DNA of 64,000 nucleotides from Neurospora crassa OR74A (GCF_000182925.2 NC_026501.1:5125917-5189916); one strand, 5' to 3'; shown: positions 44,674 through 56,982, numbered from the stretch's first letter. Made by a program: numbers and translations. The notes: generated from the sequence alone by a model not told the origin.

Positions 44674-45526
44674 GGTTCGTTTTGCTGCTCCTTAAGGATG
44701 TTTGTTGCTTCGACTATAGGAGAGAAAAGAAGGGAGTTGAGTGAGATGGCGGAGTTGTTGATCGGGGATCTCGACTTATAAGGTAGAGGTGGCTGTGAGT
44801 GAGCGCCTCGTGTCCCATCAGATGAAAGAGGAACTGAAGTGTCCCGTTGGTGGAACCTCGAGGTCGGAGCTGGAGTTTCGCACGTTGTGTTCAATTCACG
44901 GCCAGAGAAGACATGAAGCACCTGAGAATACGCCTACAACGCCCTGCAGCTGGTACGAATCTCGCGAGATCGCTATCAAGCTAGTTTGAGCAAGATAAAC
45001 AGGGGTCTGGCATCCGAACAACAACACTCCCTGAGGGGGAAACAGACTTGTCTAGGGTTCGTTTGGCAGGCCGTGGTATCCCCTCCGTCTGACAGCAGGC
45101 ATCATCTGGCGGGGCATCAAACAGACAAGTGGGGTAGTACTACTACTGTTGGGATACTGTACCTGCCGGAATTTAGTTCGTGGTTTCCAGCGCTCCATGT
45201 TGTTCGAAACTTCCATTACCTAGTGCGTAGTAGACATTTCTGGATTTGTACTTCTATGTATGGTCTTGTACAAGCCCATTTTACAGTCAACACTGAAAGT
45301 TCGAGTACAGTTAACTGCAGTGGGTATGCGTTTTTCCCGGCCCCTGCCTATATCGTTAGAGTGCCGGGATGAGCTGACAAAGCAATCAGCTGTTCGCAGT
45401 TTGAATCATCCCATCGTCAGCGTCATAACTTGAGGATCTTGGAGGTTGATTTTGGGAGCAAAGAACGGTAAAAGAAAGAAGAAGACCGAGTCATAGTTCC
45501 CACAAACACAAATCAGGTCTTAAACA
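44674..45526. promoter_or_regulatory. divergent promoter region of the copper transporter and bna1
   Basis: It is 853 bases between start codons facing apart. No gene is supported, and I could not identify a certain copper-responsive element by eye. Confidence 0.45.
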
Positions 45527-46195
45527 ATGCTTTCCTCACCAGTAAACCTGCCGAAATGGTATGCATCACCATCAGCCACATGTAACCCCTCAGCGTATCA
45601 GCTTGCGCTCACAGCTTACACAGGCTCGAAGAAAACTCTCACCTTCTGAAGCCGCCCATCAACAACTACTGCGTTTACAATGATGATTTCACCGTCATGG
45701 TAAGTAGCAACTCGACTGCAGGTAATGCGGATTCCAGTCGTGACTAAAACCCCCCCACAGATCGTTGGTGGCCCCAACGCCCGCACGGATTACCACATCA
45801 ACCAAACCCCCGAGTGGTTCTACCAGTACAAGGGCGCCATGATGCTCAAGGTGGTCGACGACGGAAACTTCAGAGATATAATCATCCGCGAGGGCGAGAT
45901 GTTCCTCCTGCCAGGCAACACCCCGCACAACCCGGTGCGGTTCGCCGACACGGTCGGTATCGTGCTGGAACAGAAGCGTCCCGCCGACACCATCGACCGC
46001 ATGAGGTGGTACTGCCAGAACTGCAAGGAGATTGTGCACGAGGCGAGCTTCCACTGCACCGATTTGGGAACGCAGATCAAGGCGGCCGTGGAAGCCTTTA
46101 AGGGTAATGAGCAGCTGAGGACTTGTAAGAAGTGTGGTGTGCTGGCAGATTGGAGCCCCAAGCCTGGATCGATCCAGGATCCGAACGTGCAGTGA
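45527..46195 (+). CDS. bna1: 3-hydroxyanthranilate 3,4-dioxygenase (Bna1)
   Basis: Three exons, 45527-45558, 45624-45699 and 45761-46195, give 180 residues, the usual length of fungal Bna1. The enzyme opens 3-hydroxyanthranilate with O2 on the kynurenine route from tryptophan to NAD, in the cytosol. The cupin core gives the iron ligands H48, E54 and H92 ([18 protein letters not shown] and [13 protein letters not shown]), and E106 fits the conserved substrate-contacting Glu in VLEQKRP. The C-terminal rubredoxin-like site has CQNC (C121, C124) and CKKC (C158, C161). The first coding exon holds only 32 nt, ending inside Trp11; splice phases 2 and 0 close well and the joined N terminus is continuous with the family. 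It is convergent with the FAHD1-like gene at 156 bases. Confidence 0.95.
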
Positions 46196-46351
46196 ATGGA
46201 AGGGTCTGCATCATGGCTTGGGGATTCTGCGCGATGGAAATGATGGCCTTATCAAATGTCCACCCTGCGAGCGTATGTAAAATAGAATCTATGTACATCG
46301 AACCACACTAGGTTATATGAGGGTGGGCTATCATCCATGTTCGTTTGGTGT

Positions 46352-47158
46352 TTACGTCTCAGCATACTCGTACGCGCGGGTAGACTCCTCGACCGCGATC
46401 TCGATCTTGGCCTCCTCAATTTCCTTGCCATCCACACGGATACCGGCGCGCATGACATCGCCGGGGACAACTGGGCCAACACCCTTGGGAGTGCCAGTCA
46501 GGACGATGTCACCGGCCTCGAGCGTCATAACCTTGGAGATATCGCTAAGGATGCGGGGAATCTGGAAGAGCATCAAGTTGGTGGAGTCGTTCTGACGGAC
46601 CTCATCGTTGACCTTGAGATAGAGCTCGATATTGTGAGGGTCCTGAATACGGGACTTCTCAATGAGCTTGCTCATGGGCAGGAATGTGTCGAATCCCTTG
46701 GCAATGTCCCAGGGGAGGCCCTTCTTCTTGGCCTCATTCTGGACATTGCGTGCCGTCATGTCGATGCTGAGAGCATAGCCTAAAAAAGAGAGATGAGTAT
46801 TTTGACTATGGATACTGGAGTATGGGAAACTCACTATCAATGGCATCCAGAGCTCCCTGCAAGTCCGAAGCGTCATGGTCTCTGACACGCTTGCCGAGGA
46901 TCAGAGCAAGCTCAACCTCGTAGTGCATATCAACACCACGGGGCCGGATGACGGGTCCTTCTCCGGGAAGGATAATGGACGAAGGAGGCTTGAGGAAGAA
47001 GAAAGGCTGCTTGGGCTTTGCGCTGTTCAGCTCCGTGATGTGGTCCCTATTGAAAATGAGTCAACTATGTTCAGATGCGTTTATGGCGTACTTATGCACA
47101 CATACGCATAGTTGCGGCCAATGCAGACAACCTTGGAGGCCTTCTTGAGCGAGGCCAT
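46352..47158 (-). CDS. fumarylacetoacetate hydrolase family protein, FAHD1-like
   Basis: Three minus-strand exons, 47158-47106, 47046-46835 and 46779-46352, give 230 residues, close to animal FAHD1 (about 220). FAHD1 proteins are Mg-dependent acylpyruvate hydrolases and oxaloacetate decarboxylases, usually mitochondrial. The frame joins as VVCIGRNYADHITELN, PFFFLKPPSSI, and the metal site MHYEVELALILG with E61 and E63, then YALSIDMTARNVQNEAKKKG, PWDIAKGFDTFLPMS and the fold end MTLEAGDIVLTGTPKGVGPV. No clear presequence is present: the start MASLKKASK is short and basic, so targeting is open. The introns are 59 and 55 nt with GTATGT and GTGAGT donors. A cytosolic isoform or a broader FAH-family activity cannot be excluded. 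Confidence 0.9.
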
Positions 47159-48502
47159 GGTGGTCAATCCTCTCCTGAATGTGAGACTCATGTTGCGACC
47201 GGTTTTTGGCTGGTTAGAGGTGTATAGAGCTTATGAGACTTTCTAGACTTTGCTTATCAGCTTCAGGCTTTGGGGGGGTTCCATTGCGTGCTGAACTCCA
47301 CGCAGGCAGTTTGCGGCCATCTTGACTGTGACGCTGGAAAAGATGTCCCGTACAAAACCGATCAACCTCCTTCTTGCCCTGCTATTGGCTGGGACTCACC
47401 TCCTTGCTCTAAATGCTGACAGCTAAGGGCCTCTCTAGATTAAAGCTCTGCGTAACGCCGAGAGGGTTTAGGACACGTACGACGGGTTTATCGAGACAAG
47501 CACGACGACCGCTGATACGAAAGCTTAGTGCGCTGAATACTAGCTCTTGCTACTTACAATACCAGCCAAGGAATCGTCTTGGCAGCAATAGCCTGAGGAT
47601 ACCTAGTGGAGGCCGGGGATCGGCCGGCTCACACAAGGGTCTCGGCCCCGAGCACGGAGGACATGCATCGTTCAAATGTATCTCCCTAGTTGTTTATCAT
47701 ACGCTTTCCTAAACCATTATCCTTCGTGAAACTGTAAGGGCGGGAAGTGGGGAGCGCTACTGAAAGTGTGGGGAAGCCCGCTCGAATCGGTGGTTTACCG
47801 GCCATACCAGGGATGTCTAGAACGCCCACGCGACTACCCCAAGCCGCATCCTGCCTCTACCTGGCTGGCTAGCACCGCGTTGGGATGTCTCCAGCAAAGG
47901 AAGAGACGTCCTTCCCCGTCGGGCATCCCTTTATGAAAAGACCTCCCAGTTGCAAACCGACAGTCCGTTCCTCCACTGCTTCTTTCTCCTCACCGGACAC
48001 TCATTTCAAGGTCGTACCCTATAACATACGCGCGCTCGCACCCCGCCACCACACACCATCTGCGCTCGCTGGATTCTTTCCATCCATTCGGTCAGACGGT
48101 CTGCAAACAGGCTGGTGACAAAGCGGAATCGAACAATCTGGGCGTGGGTTACCAGTATGACGTGAACTTGAAAGCGGCTTTCGTATTGCAACACTCCCGC
48201 TCATCTGCGACCATCTTGGGTCACCCGGCCGCTTCCTCTTCGTCTCCTTCCTGGATCTCCCGATTTCTGCCGCCTTTACCTGCAACAAAAGAAAAGACAC
48301 CTTCTGCACACCGTCCACTTGTTCCAGATTCATACATACCTACATTCTCGACCCTGATCCATTCGTCTCGAGGGCGACTAAAACTCCCAGGTGTCCTTAT
48401 TTCGGAGTCACATCCTGTTCTACAACTCTAAACACGTATTCATTGGATGGTCGCACATCGACCCGCATTCGTTAATTGAGTTCAAGAAGTGCACACGAGA
48501 CA
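47159..48502. other. intergenic between the divergent FAHD1-like and small coiled-coil genes
   Basis: Open frames here are short and lack family features. It is probably promoter and leader DNA for both neighbours. Confidence 0.5.
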
Positions 48503-49241
48503 ATGGAGAGCATCCAACTTGCCCAGATGTTGGCCGATCTTAGCGATCTAAATGCGGCTGTATGTCTTCTTTCCCGTCCCCACAGAACTTGACGAACAAC
48601 TTCCCCCCTATCGGCGTCGCGCGCATGGCACTGCTGTTGGGATCCGCTCATGTTGGATTATTACTCTCTGACACTCTCGCCACAGCAAGAATCACAGGCC
48701 GCACTTGCGGTCGTCAACGCAAACAAGAGCGCCAGCCAGCCCGCTCCGGAGCTGTCCCATCATCTGAAGCCATCAACCGAACAGCCTCCCATCCACCCTA
48801 ATCAACATCAACTCCATCACCAACGTGTCGCTTCCGCAACCTCCCTACTCTCTAGGACGGCCTCGCCCGCCAGGTATGACAAATACGGACGTCCTCTTAC
48901 GACTCCCCCCATGACCCGTACGCACTCGAACCATGGGTCCATTCCCGGCACTCCGCGAAAAGAATCTGAGGTCAGGTTTCATGTCCGATGTATAGTTCCA
49001 TCGGAGGACTGGGTTACTAACAGCTTCACAGCCCGAAGATGACGTTGACCGAGCGCATTCCCTGATGGCATTATACGAGATTCGTACAAAGTTGAAGCAG
49101 CAAGACACCACAAGCATCGATAAACTCAGAGACAAGATAACCGCATTGCAATCCCGCTACCAAACGGAGAAGAAGGATGGCGCAGATGCCAAAATAAGTC
49201 GTTTCATCTATCCCAAGGCCCAATCGCCGCCACCCTCGTGA
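48503..49241 (+). CDS. small conserved fungal protein with C-terminal helix
   Basis: Three exons, 48503-48559, 48686-48970 and 49032-49241, give 183 residues; all junctions are phase 0. Exon 1 codes an amphipathic stretch (SIQLAQMLADLSDLNAA), the middle is a disordered His/Gln/Ser-rich part with ARYDKYGRPLTTPPMTRTHS and PGTPRKESE, and the last exon a coiled-coil-like helix (HSLMALYEIRTKLKQQD, LRDKITALQSRYQTEKK) followed by ISRFIYPKAQ. I recall similar layouts in other Pezizomycotina but cannot name the family. A scaffolding role would be inference. The second donor (GTCAGG) is weak, so that intron is less sure than the first (GTATGT). Confidence 0.65.
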
Positions 49242-50351
49242 ACACACCGTGTAGCAAAGTTCCATTCCGCAAACTTACCTTTTTTCTTCTTCATTTCTTT
49301 TATTTCTTTTTTCTCCAAAAGTTCAAGATCGTTGCATTTCTCATGACCCATATACAGTCACGATGGCAATCCAGGAGAACAAGCTCAGATGGTTTTGCTT
49401 GGGTATGGCTTTGGTTTTTCTCGTCTTTTCAGCCTGCTGATAGATTCACTCATTGTGGTATGTGAACGTGCCTCTCCCCATGAATCCGTCTTTGGCGTTT
49501 GGGCAGGATGAATTATTACGACGGCTCGGATGGCAAACGACAATGTCTATTCCGCAAAATCTAATCGGCGTTCTGAAAAGCACAGGGGAATGTCGGTCCT
49601 TTGTGGAGGGTATATGAACATACACTGAGCACTGAATTATGATTTGCTTACGCCTTGACATCCACTCATTCTTGCAAAAACCTGCCACACCCTGCCGTCA
49701 CTACTGCAATGTCTCTGTGAGTATCTCCTATGTTATGCAGGGAAAGTTCAACATGGCCTGGACGAATTGCTTAAATTCTACCCACATAAATCTGTGATCT
49801 CGTTGTCCCTCTGGTCTTGTGCCATCGATATCCAACAGCTGTTGATATCATAGTGAAATGTGAACATGGACAGTCTTTTTGGAACGAATGATTGTCCACG
49901 GTTACCGAGTGTAATATCGCCCTTCTTGACTACCAATTTCTAGGACAATTCCAGTCGTATGTTATCATACTAGTCGCAACCTGTTTCCATCCAGATCGTA
50001 TAATTTAGTTTCCAGAAGGACGATATGCGTGATTGGCTTGCGGTTTCTAGAATATGTAATGCAGCCCCAACCGTCCGTCCATCCACTTCAACCCCCGACC
50101 CCCGGCCCTGGAGCGGGCCCTTGCAAGTGGACTTCCGACACCGCGCGTGTATTCGGCTCCACAGTAAGTTAGTGGGGGATCCACCACAAAACGTCGCGCC
50201 CGACGATATCATCTTCTGTTAAACTGTCGCTCGCAGTCTGGCGCAACCAATTCAACGTCCACATCCTTTTTCTCCTCCGCCGTTTCGACGTTGATCGACT
50301 CCCCATCTCACCCACATATTGCAGCAGTAATCTCGAAACATACTGCTCATA
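49242..50351. other. intergenic upstream of the SRm160-like gene
   Basis: It has a T/C-rich 3' flank at 49257-49320. No gene is supported. Confidence 0.5.
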
Positions 50352-52115
50352 ATGGCGACCGGAGTGGACGCCAAGCTCTTGAAGAGCACCAAATTTCCTC
50401 CCGAATTCAATCAGAAAGTGGACATGCAAAAGGTCAACATTCAGGTCATGAAGAAGTAAGTGCACCCAGTCACTGTTAAGTTGACAAGCTCGCATCGCTG
50501 TGATACACTGGGGACTTGATTGCCAGGGGAGGATGACTACAAGGCAATTGCTAACACGTCGCGTCTTTGATTAGATGGATTGCCAGCAAGGTCACCGAGA
50601 TTCTAGCCAACGAGGATGATGTTGTTATCGAGCTGGTTTTCAACCTTCTTGAGAGTGGCCGCTATGTAAGTCGCCGACCATCCTTGAAACTACCCCGTTC
50701 CTTGTCGCAACACGATACTGACGACACGGTGATGGCAGCCCGACATCAAGTCCATGCAGATCCAACTCACAGGCTTTCTCGACAAAGATACCCCGACATT
50801 CTGCAGGGACCTGTGGAAGCTTCTACTTAGTGCGCAGACTAGTCCTCAAGGTGTGCCAAAGGAGCTTCTGGAGGCCAAGAAGATGGAATTAATTCAGGAG
50901 AAGGTACGCACCTCCAGTCCCTTTTCGATCTGGCGACCTGTAGTGAGCGTTGGTTGACAGTGCTTCCGACAGCTCGAAGCGGACAAAGCCGCAGAAGAGG
51001 CACGACAGAAACGTCGAGAATTCGAAGGTCGACCTGAAAGGGGCCGCGGCGGCCGAGGAGGCGGTATGGGTGGTGGCCGCGGCGACTCCTGGCGTGGAGG
51101 ACGGCGTGACGACCGCGACCCCCGAGGGAACATAGGCCGAGGTGGCGGTGGGCGATCTCGCTCACCACCGCGTTTCCGTGATCAAAGGGACCGTGGCCCA
51201 CCAAGAGGAGGACTCAGAGATTCATATGTTCCCCGAGGAAGTCCGACATTCAGACGTGGCGGAGGACGACGGGACGACAGGAGACGGCGATCTCGAACTA
51301 GGTCGCCGTCTGTGCGGTCGAGGTCCCGCTCTCGTTCGCGGACACCCAGCGTTGACGGAAGCCGGCGATCTGTTACTCGATCCCCTAGCCCTCCTCCAAG
51401 ACGGGGACGGGTAAGATCACGTACTCGTTCTCGCTCTCCGATCCCCCACAGGGGACCGCATAAGCGCGTCAGGTCACCATCGCCACGGCGCGGACCCAGA
51501 TACCGGGGGCGCTCCCGATCTCGGACTGGCTCGGTTTCATCCGATCGTGGCTCTCGCTCCCCCAAGCGCCGCCGTTACTCCACTTCCCCTAGTCGGAGCC
51601 GTAGCCACACCCGGAGCCGCAGCCCAAGTCGGAGCCGGAGCATCACCCGAAGCCTCAGTAGAAGCCTGACTCGGAGTCTTAGTCGCAGTCGAACCCAGAG
51701 CCGGAGTCGGAGCCGAAGCCTGTCGAGGGCTCGAAGCAAGCGCTACAGTCGGTCCGTATCGTCTACTGGGTCTTCTCGTCTTTCCCGATCGCGAAGCCGC
51801 ACCCCGGTTAGGCGAACGCGTCGTAGTAGCCGCAGCATTTCTCCCGATCACCGTTCTTCTAGACGTCGATCACGCAGCAGAAGTGGAAGCCGCAGTATTA
51901 GCCCTCGCCGCTCACGGAGCCCTCACAGACGCTCTCGTAGAAGGGATGACCGAGACAGCAGCGTAGATGCTACGCCCAGACCCGGCAGCAGAAGCCGCAG
52001 GGCCTCTTCTGTGGCTGCAAAATCTTCTGCGCATGACAGATTGGCTGATGATTCAGGCGCTCAAGACAGAATCCGCTCTCCCCGAGACACTAGAGCAGCT
52101 GCCGAAGCTACCTAA
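50352..52115 (+). CDS. PWI-domain SR protein, SRm160/SRRM1-like splicing coactivator
   Basis: Four exons, 50352-50455, 50575-50665, 50739-50903 and 50973-52115, give 500 residues. SRm160 bridges spliceosome and exon-junction components; its PWI domain binds nucleic acid. The spliced N terminus MATGVDAKLLKSTKFPPEF and the PWI fold (MQKVNIQVMKKWIASKVTEI, LVFNLLESGRYPDIKSMQI, FLDKDTPTFCRDLWKLLL) match the family in order, with the first intron inside the KKWI motif. A charged helix (LEADKAAEEARQKRREF) leads to an RGG/GGR region and a roughly 300-residue RS domain built of S-R, S-P and R-R dipeptides (SRSRSRTPS, SPSPPPRRGR). It is shorter than animal SRm160, as usual in filamentous fungi. Confidence 0.92.
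51585..51745 (+). repeat. imperfect minisatellite coding the RS domain
   Basis: About a dozen degenerate copies of a 12-base unit close to CGGAGCCGAAGC (variants AGTCGGAGCC, CGCAGCCCAAGT) follow each other and encode S-R-S repeats of the SRm160-like protein. Confidence 0.7.
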
Positions 52116-52810
52116 CGAGGTACGTCAGACCACCTAAATGAGGCTCTAAGCTTGGGGTGGCTGGCACTGACCGGCGCTCCAGAATCTCAAAGCCTCTTGC
52201 GAACAGCGCCAGAAAGAGCCAAAAGGAAAAAATATCAAGCAGATGAGGTCCTCTAGAAGCGCAGAAGGGAATCATGAAGGCTAACCAGTCGTTTTGAAGA
52301 TATGAACACAGCTGCTGAGCACCGCTGTTTTGTCGGCGCAAGCACAAGCGCACTATCATTAGAGCCTTCCGCGTCCTTTTTAACCTTGGTGGATTGGTCA
52401 GCCGAGGTGTTGTGAGGTCCTTCCTTTAGAATCCCCTCGTTGATGTCTCCAAGTGTCTGAAATCATATACTCCAGTCTTCAGGTCCGCATGTAGACTAAA
52501 TACCTTGTATGGCATGAGCACCGATATCACACACACATACAGATGCAAAGTATTTTCATGATGTTCATCAGCAGTGAGTTTGGTCTAGTCAAATTGTTTT
52601 GGTGTTCGAAGTCATCCGAGTGAATGCTACGAAGCATCTCTACAATACACAGATCCTACAGGTGAACTGCGTCAACTCCAGAGTCTCTGCCCTCAACGTG
52701 CCGACGATAATTTGAGAGCGATTGCCCATCTAAGTTAGGCCCTACATACACGATATAGTTTCAAGCGAACTTGTTATAACTAGGCCTAGTACCACAAATG
52801 AGCCTTTACT
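52116..52810. other. intergenic between the SRm160-like and His/Gln-rich genes
   Basis: It is 3' flank of both convergent genes. No gene is supported. Confidence 0.55.
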
Positions 52811-54178
52811 TCAAGGCAATTCCACAGGATCTGGAGCAAACGCCACACTTGATAGTTCCTGCGGTTCCCCCTCATTGATAGCAGTTACCACTCGGACATT
52901 GCTATTGCTCTTTTCCCAGGCACAGTTACAAATCATATGGCCGCCGCCGTGGTGATGTTGTGGTAGTTGTGATTGTTGTCGCTGTTGTGCCATGATTCCC
53001 ATCTGGTAATCATTATGGCGATGATGATAGCACTGGTAATTATGGTGGTGTGTATGTTGATTATAGATGAGCGTGTTGCTAGTGGCAGCAGCCAAAGGCC
53101 CAGGTAGCTCCGACCGTGGTGTTGACGTTGATGTCAGGGACGACGATTTTGTGTGACCATGGCCATCGCCGTAGAGCAATCCCACTCCGACTGTGTCAAA
53201 TACCATCATCGTTGATGACAACGACTTGTGTAGGGCATTTGGCCTGGTGTGTGCATTGGCAGAGACAGTTTGACTTGCCGAGGCTGGAAGCTCTGGGAAC
53301 CCCACCCCCATATCCCATAGAGTCGTGCTCGAGGCATTGGTAGGCGGTCGAGGAACATTTGACAACGACATAGGAGAGGGACCCAGTGTGGGCGGGAGCG
53401 AAGTTGCTTTGGATCCTGGCGTGCCCGAATATGGCGGTGGTAGTACTAAGTAGTTCCCGCCGGATCCGGACCTGGGGTTGTTAGGATATGTTTGTTGCTG
53501 TGGCTGCCGTTGTTCTGTTATTCGATTGCACTTTTCGCTTCCGCCTCCGCCTATAATCTCCGCCAGAAGACCCATATTATCCCATGCGGTCGTTTCGGAA
53601 CGCCGGCCGCTACTGCCGTGATAATTTGAGTTTGACTGTCCATCTTGTTGTGCTAGTCCTGGCCCTGGCCCTTTGGCAATAGTAGGAGCGATGAGCAACA
53701 ACTGCCTTATAAAATTCAACTCGGCAACCACAGCACCATGCTCTTTCGCCACAAGCGGTTGTTCATGGTTGACCAAGTTGCGAGCGTCGGCGATTAGCCA
53801 TCCCCAGCGGTTTCTAAAAGAGATTTGTATCTGGCCGCCGTCATGGTCATGATGCCCCCGCACTTCAGCAAGAGACCCAGAAGACTCAGGCCGCCCGGAA
53901 GTCGTCAATCTCTCCAGCAATTGACATACTCGGGCTATTTTCCCTCTCGCGCTCTCGATGATGTTGATGGTACGCTGAAAGATGGCCGGTTTTGTCTTCA
54001 GAAGAGGCAGGTTTTCGTTACACAGCTTGATCAAGTCCTCGAGGTCGACAACACAGGTTCGCGCCAGCTCGAGACAGGGACGGACTGCGGTTACGGTGGA
54101 GGTGTGGTCGAGGGGGATATTGAAGAGGAGAGCTTTGTGAGAGGATGTGATGCCGGGGGGTATTTCCATTGCTTCCAT
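52811..54178 (-). CDS. hypothetical protein, N-terminal helical domain and His/Gln-rich tail
   Basis: One frame of 455 residues starting MEAMEIPPGITSS; the second ATG four codons on could serve instead. The first ~165 residues look folded and helical (RPCLELARTCVVDLEDLIKL, RTINIIESARGKIARVCQLL, WGWLIADARNLVNHEQPLV, LNFIRQLLLIAP), with spacing like the N-terminal helical domains of many uncharacterised fungal proteins. The rest is low complexity: Gly/Ser/Pro stretches, a His cluster (HTHHHNYQCYHHRHND) that might bind metal, Gln runs, and CNCAWEKS near the end. I do not recognise a family and give no function. Codon use is less biased than in the housekeeping genes nearby. Confidence 0.6.
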   Translation of the reverse strand: MEAMEIPPGITSSHKALLFNIPLDHTSTVTAVRPCLELARTCVVDLEDLIKLCNENLPLLKTKPAIFQRTINIIESARGKIARVCQLLERLTTSGRPESSGSLAEVRGHHDHDGGQIQISFRNRWGWLIADARNLVNHEQPLVAKEHGAVVAELNFIRQLLLIAPTIAKGPGPGLAQQDGQSNSNYHGSSGRRSETTAWDNMGLLAEIIGGGGSEKCNRITEQRQPQQQTYPNNPRSGSGGNYLVLPPPYSGTPGSKATSLPPTLGPSPMSLSNVPRPPTNASSTTLWDMGVGFPELPASASQTVSANAHTRPNALHKSLSSTMMVFDTVGVGLLYGDGHGHTKSSSLTSTSTPRSELPGPLAAATSNTLIYNQHTHHHNYQCYHHRHNDYQMGIMAQQRQQSQLPQHHHGGGHMICNCAWEKSNSNVRVVTAINEGEPQELSSVAFAPDPVELP

Positions 54179-55621
54179 GCTGGTGTGGAGAGAAAATCAC
54201 CTAACCTTTAGGCTGGCGGAAAGTGGTGAGAGTGACGCCGAGGGCTGATTTGAGATTGCCTAGGTACCTCTGGCAAGCAACAAGGAAAGAGGTTCGGCGC
54301 AGCAAGTTGATTAGGATTGGACACTGGAAATAAAGCGAGAGTCAAATTAAACAGGCTCGGACCTTGGACTAACTGTGTTGTATGAGGAAATGAGAACGAT
54401 ACAGCGGGGAAACCTGGAAGAACGGTCGCCCAGGTTGGCCCAAGACAACTTCAGCTGCGAGTCCAAGCTCAAAGCTGGGTGGTTCAGAACCCGTCTTTGA
54501 CTATCGACCTGAGATGGTGGTAGCCAGACTGGTGACAATGAAAGCCAATGAGCTCCTTTAACGTACTGATTGGCCCATTCTGAGGGTGTTGACCTGAGAA
54601 CCTGATCTAACCTGGCTAGGAATTCCTAGTCGAGAGCAGCTGAGAAGGATAGTAACACAGGGGGTGACACATAGGTAATAAAGGCATTCGTGGAAGCGTC
54701 TACGTAGACAGCTACCAAACTCTTTGATAAGCCTCAGTTTGAGGAGGCGAATAGTTATAAGAATAGACCGAACATGTTGCGATCAGTACATTCCACCTTG
54801 GGTATACATTTAGGACGCTTTCAAGTGTCTCTATTCTACCTTCAAGCCTATTTTCGAGGCAGTTCTTGAATGGCTGAATCTCTGGATGATTTTAGCCGGT
54901 ATGTATTGTGATCCTTATCACAGGTTCATAAGGTCTTTCCTAGTCAAAGCGAGCCGTGCTGGACTGTCCATGTTCGGTTTATTTTTACGACGACTTCAAA
55001 AGGGGGTGGACGGGCATCCTCAAGGTGTTCTTGGTATTAAATGAGAAAGTTGTGTGACGATGTGACAAAGTCTGGAACCTATTATAAACGCCACAACCGG
55101 CGTCTAATGGCTGCCTTCCTCCAACTTGGGGGTCTCACACTCAAACCAATGCAAGGCCCCTGCAAGTCTGCGGCCACGCAGTGTTTACTACCTATGTACA
55201 TGGGAAAGGGGTACAGTGTCGATGACAGCTAGTTCACACATGTGAGAGCCTCGCCCGTTACATGCGATGAGGAGGATCGCAGTAATTTAGCCGAAATAAG
55301 ATAGAGGAGTATAGGTATGATCGTCCCTTATTGACTTGGAGAATGCCCGACCCTCCAATCTGATGGTAAAAGTCAATGGAAAAAGGGACTCTGGAAGCGG
55401 TCGGCAAGTTGACGAGCAGATGTTGCTGTACAGGTTGGCTAACGATAGAACCCCATTTGCCTGCTTGAAAACTGCCAGTTTCTCGCTATCCGAGCAGATG
55501 TATTACGCACCCAGTGAAATGTCCCTTATCCTCGTATGTGTACTCGGTGCCTTTCCAAGTTCCCACAACCTAAGCCGAACTGCCTCCCGTCCTTGAACGC
55601 GTAACAAGCTCACTCAGTCCG
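54179..55621. other. intergenic, 1.4 kb
   Basis: It holds GCCTAGGTACCTC at 54258-54270, the palindromic piece also seen near 41046. No gene is supported. Confidence 0.5.
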
Positions 55622-56982
55622 CTACCCAACCACAGGCGGAACAACCAACGTCCCACTTGTCTGCGCACTTCCACCCAGCCGCCTTCCATCCTTATCCGTA
55701 CGCTTCACCAGACCAGCGGCGCACACTATCCCTTCCCGATAGCTGCGAACTGTGCCGGCCACTTGCTCGTGCCCAGCAACGTGCAACATACACCAGTCAC
55801 TCGGCTGTGAAAACAGCAGGTACCCAAACTTGGCGCAGTCGACAATGACCTCCCGCAAATGGCTTTCCTGCTGAAACCGGGCTGTGTCCGAGTCCTCGAC
55901 AAAGTACCTCAGGAAGCTATTCAGCGCTTGCGCCATGGCAGCAGCTTGGGGCGCGAGCGCCGCATCTGTAGGAGTCAAGGCTGTCCGCTGGCTGCGTTGA
56001 GGGTGCAACAAGAAGGCGGAGAGCACACGCCACCAGTGAAGGGCTAGGGTCGAAGCTATTCGGATTTCTGTTACCAAGATGGTTTCGAAAAAGCGGATTG
56101 TGGGCGGTGATAATGCTGGAAGCACATGGGGGAACACGAACCTTGAGAATGCACCTGTCTTCTGACTCCGTGCTCTTCATCCATGGGAATAGACTGCAGA
56201 AACGCCGCAACGGGCGGGGGAAGCATGGACAGCGGGCTCCGGGCGCTGGGATCAATGCTCGTGAAGATGACCGTGGATAAGACGTGCTGGAGAGCTATCT
56301 GCCTTGTGTTCGGATCCAAGGCAAATGAGACGATTGATTCGGCTGAGGGGCCTTCAGTACTAGCCTGGCCCAAGCCTAGTTGGGAGAGGGCTGCAGCAAG
56401 GCTTTGGCGATTTATACGTGTAGCGTCCAAGGGGTGGAAGTGATAGTGGTTCTCGACGTGTTGCTGAATGAGGTGGTGTCGGTCGCGAAGCTCGGCGGCG
56501 AGCTCCTGATCGGAGAGGGAATCGAGGAGAAAGTTCTTCAGTTGGGGCATGACGTTGTCGTCCTGCTTTTGCATCCCTGACCCAGCCTGTGCATAGGAAG
56601 CATCTTTGGATGGTGTCATAGCAACTTCGGTAACATCACCATGACCCCTGTGTCTTTGCCTTCTCCTTGAGAAGAAGCAAAAGGCGGCGGCGATACCGAG
56701 AATAATACCGATGATGAGGCAGCCGATAGCTATGCCGGCCGCTGCACCAGAGGCCACTCCATCTCGTCCTTCAGCCGGTGCTGGAGTAGTTTGGCATTGA
56801 GAATCACCATCGGGGCTGTTTCCACTGACAGCGGGACTGCAGGTTGGCGAAAAGCTAGTGTTGGATTCGGCCTCTAATACTACTACCGGTGCCGGTGTCA
56901 ATGTCGATAGGAATGTGAGCGCCTGGCTTCTGTCCGTGAGAGTTGTTGTAACAATCACCGCAGTAACTAAAGGCTGTGCCAT
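55622..56982 (-). CDS. single-pass membrane protein with conserved cytosolic helical domain
   Basis: Two minus-strand exons, 56982-56142 and 56067-55622, give 428 residues. The 74-nt intron uses donor GTTCGT and acceptor ACAG; joining them restores HSQEIRIASTLALHWW in phase 1. The first ~80 residues are Ser/Thr/Pro-rich and probably extracellular although no cleaved signal is evident. A transmembrane helix follows (GAAAGIAIGCLIIGIILGIA) with a basic stop FFSRRRQRHRGHG. The cytosolic part includes FLLDSLSDQELAAELRDRH, IALQHVLSTVIFTSID, WRVLSAFLLHPQRSQRTAL and the end KFGYLLFSQPSDWCMLHV. This arrangement is common in filamentous ascomycetes as a family of unknown function; a sensor or wall-linked role is a guess. 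It is divergent from the Hsp70-like gene. Confidence 0.75.

Noticed and set aside
6738-46195. NAD kinase and bna1 as an NAD metabolic cluster
   Set aside because: They are nearly 40 kb apart with many unrelated genes between, on different strands; co-location looks accidental.
51537-51851. Open frame opposite the RS domain
   Set aside because: Repeats of the RS-coding DNA leave the other strand open by composition.
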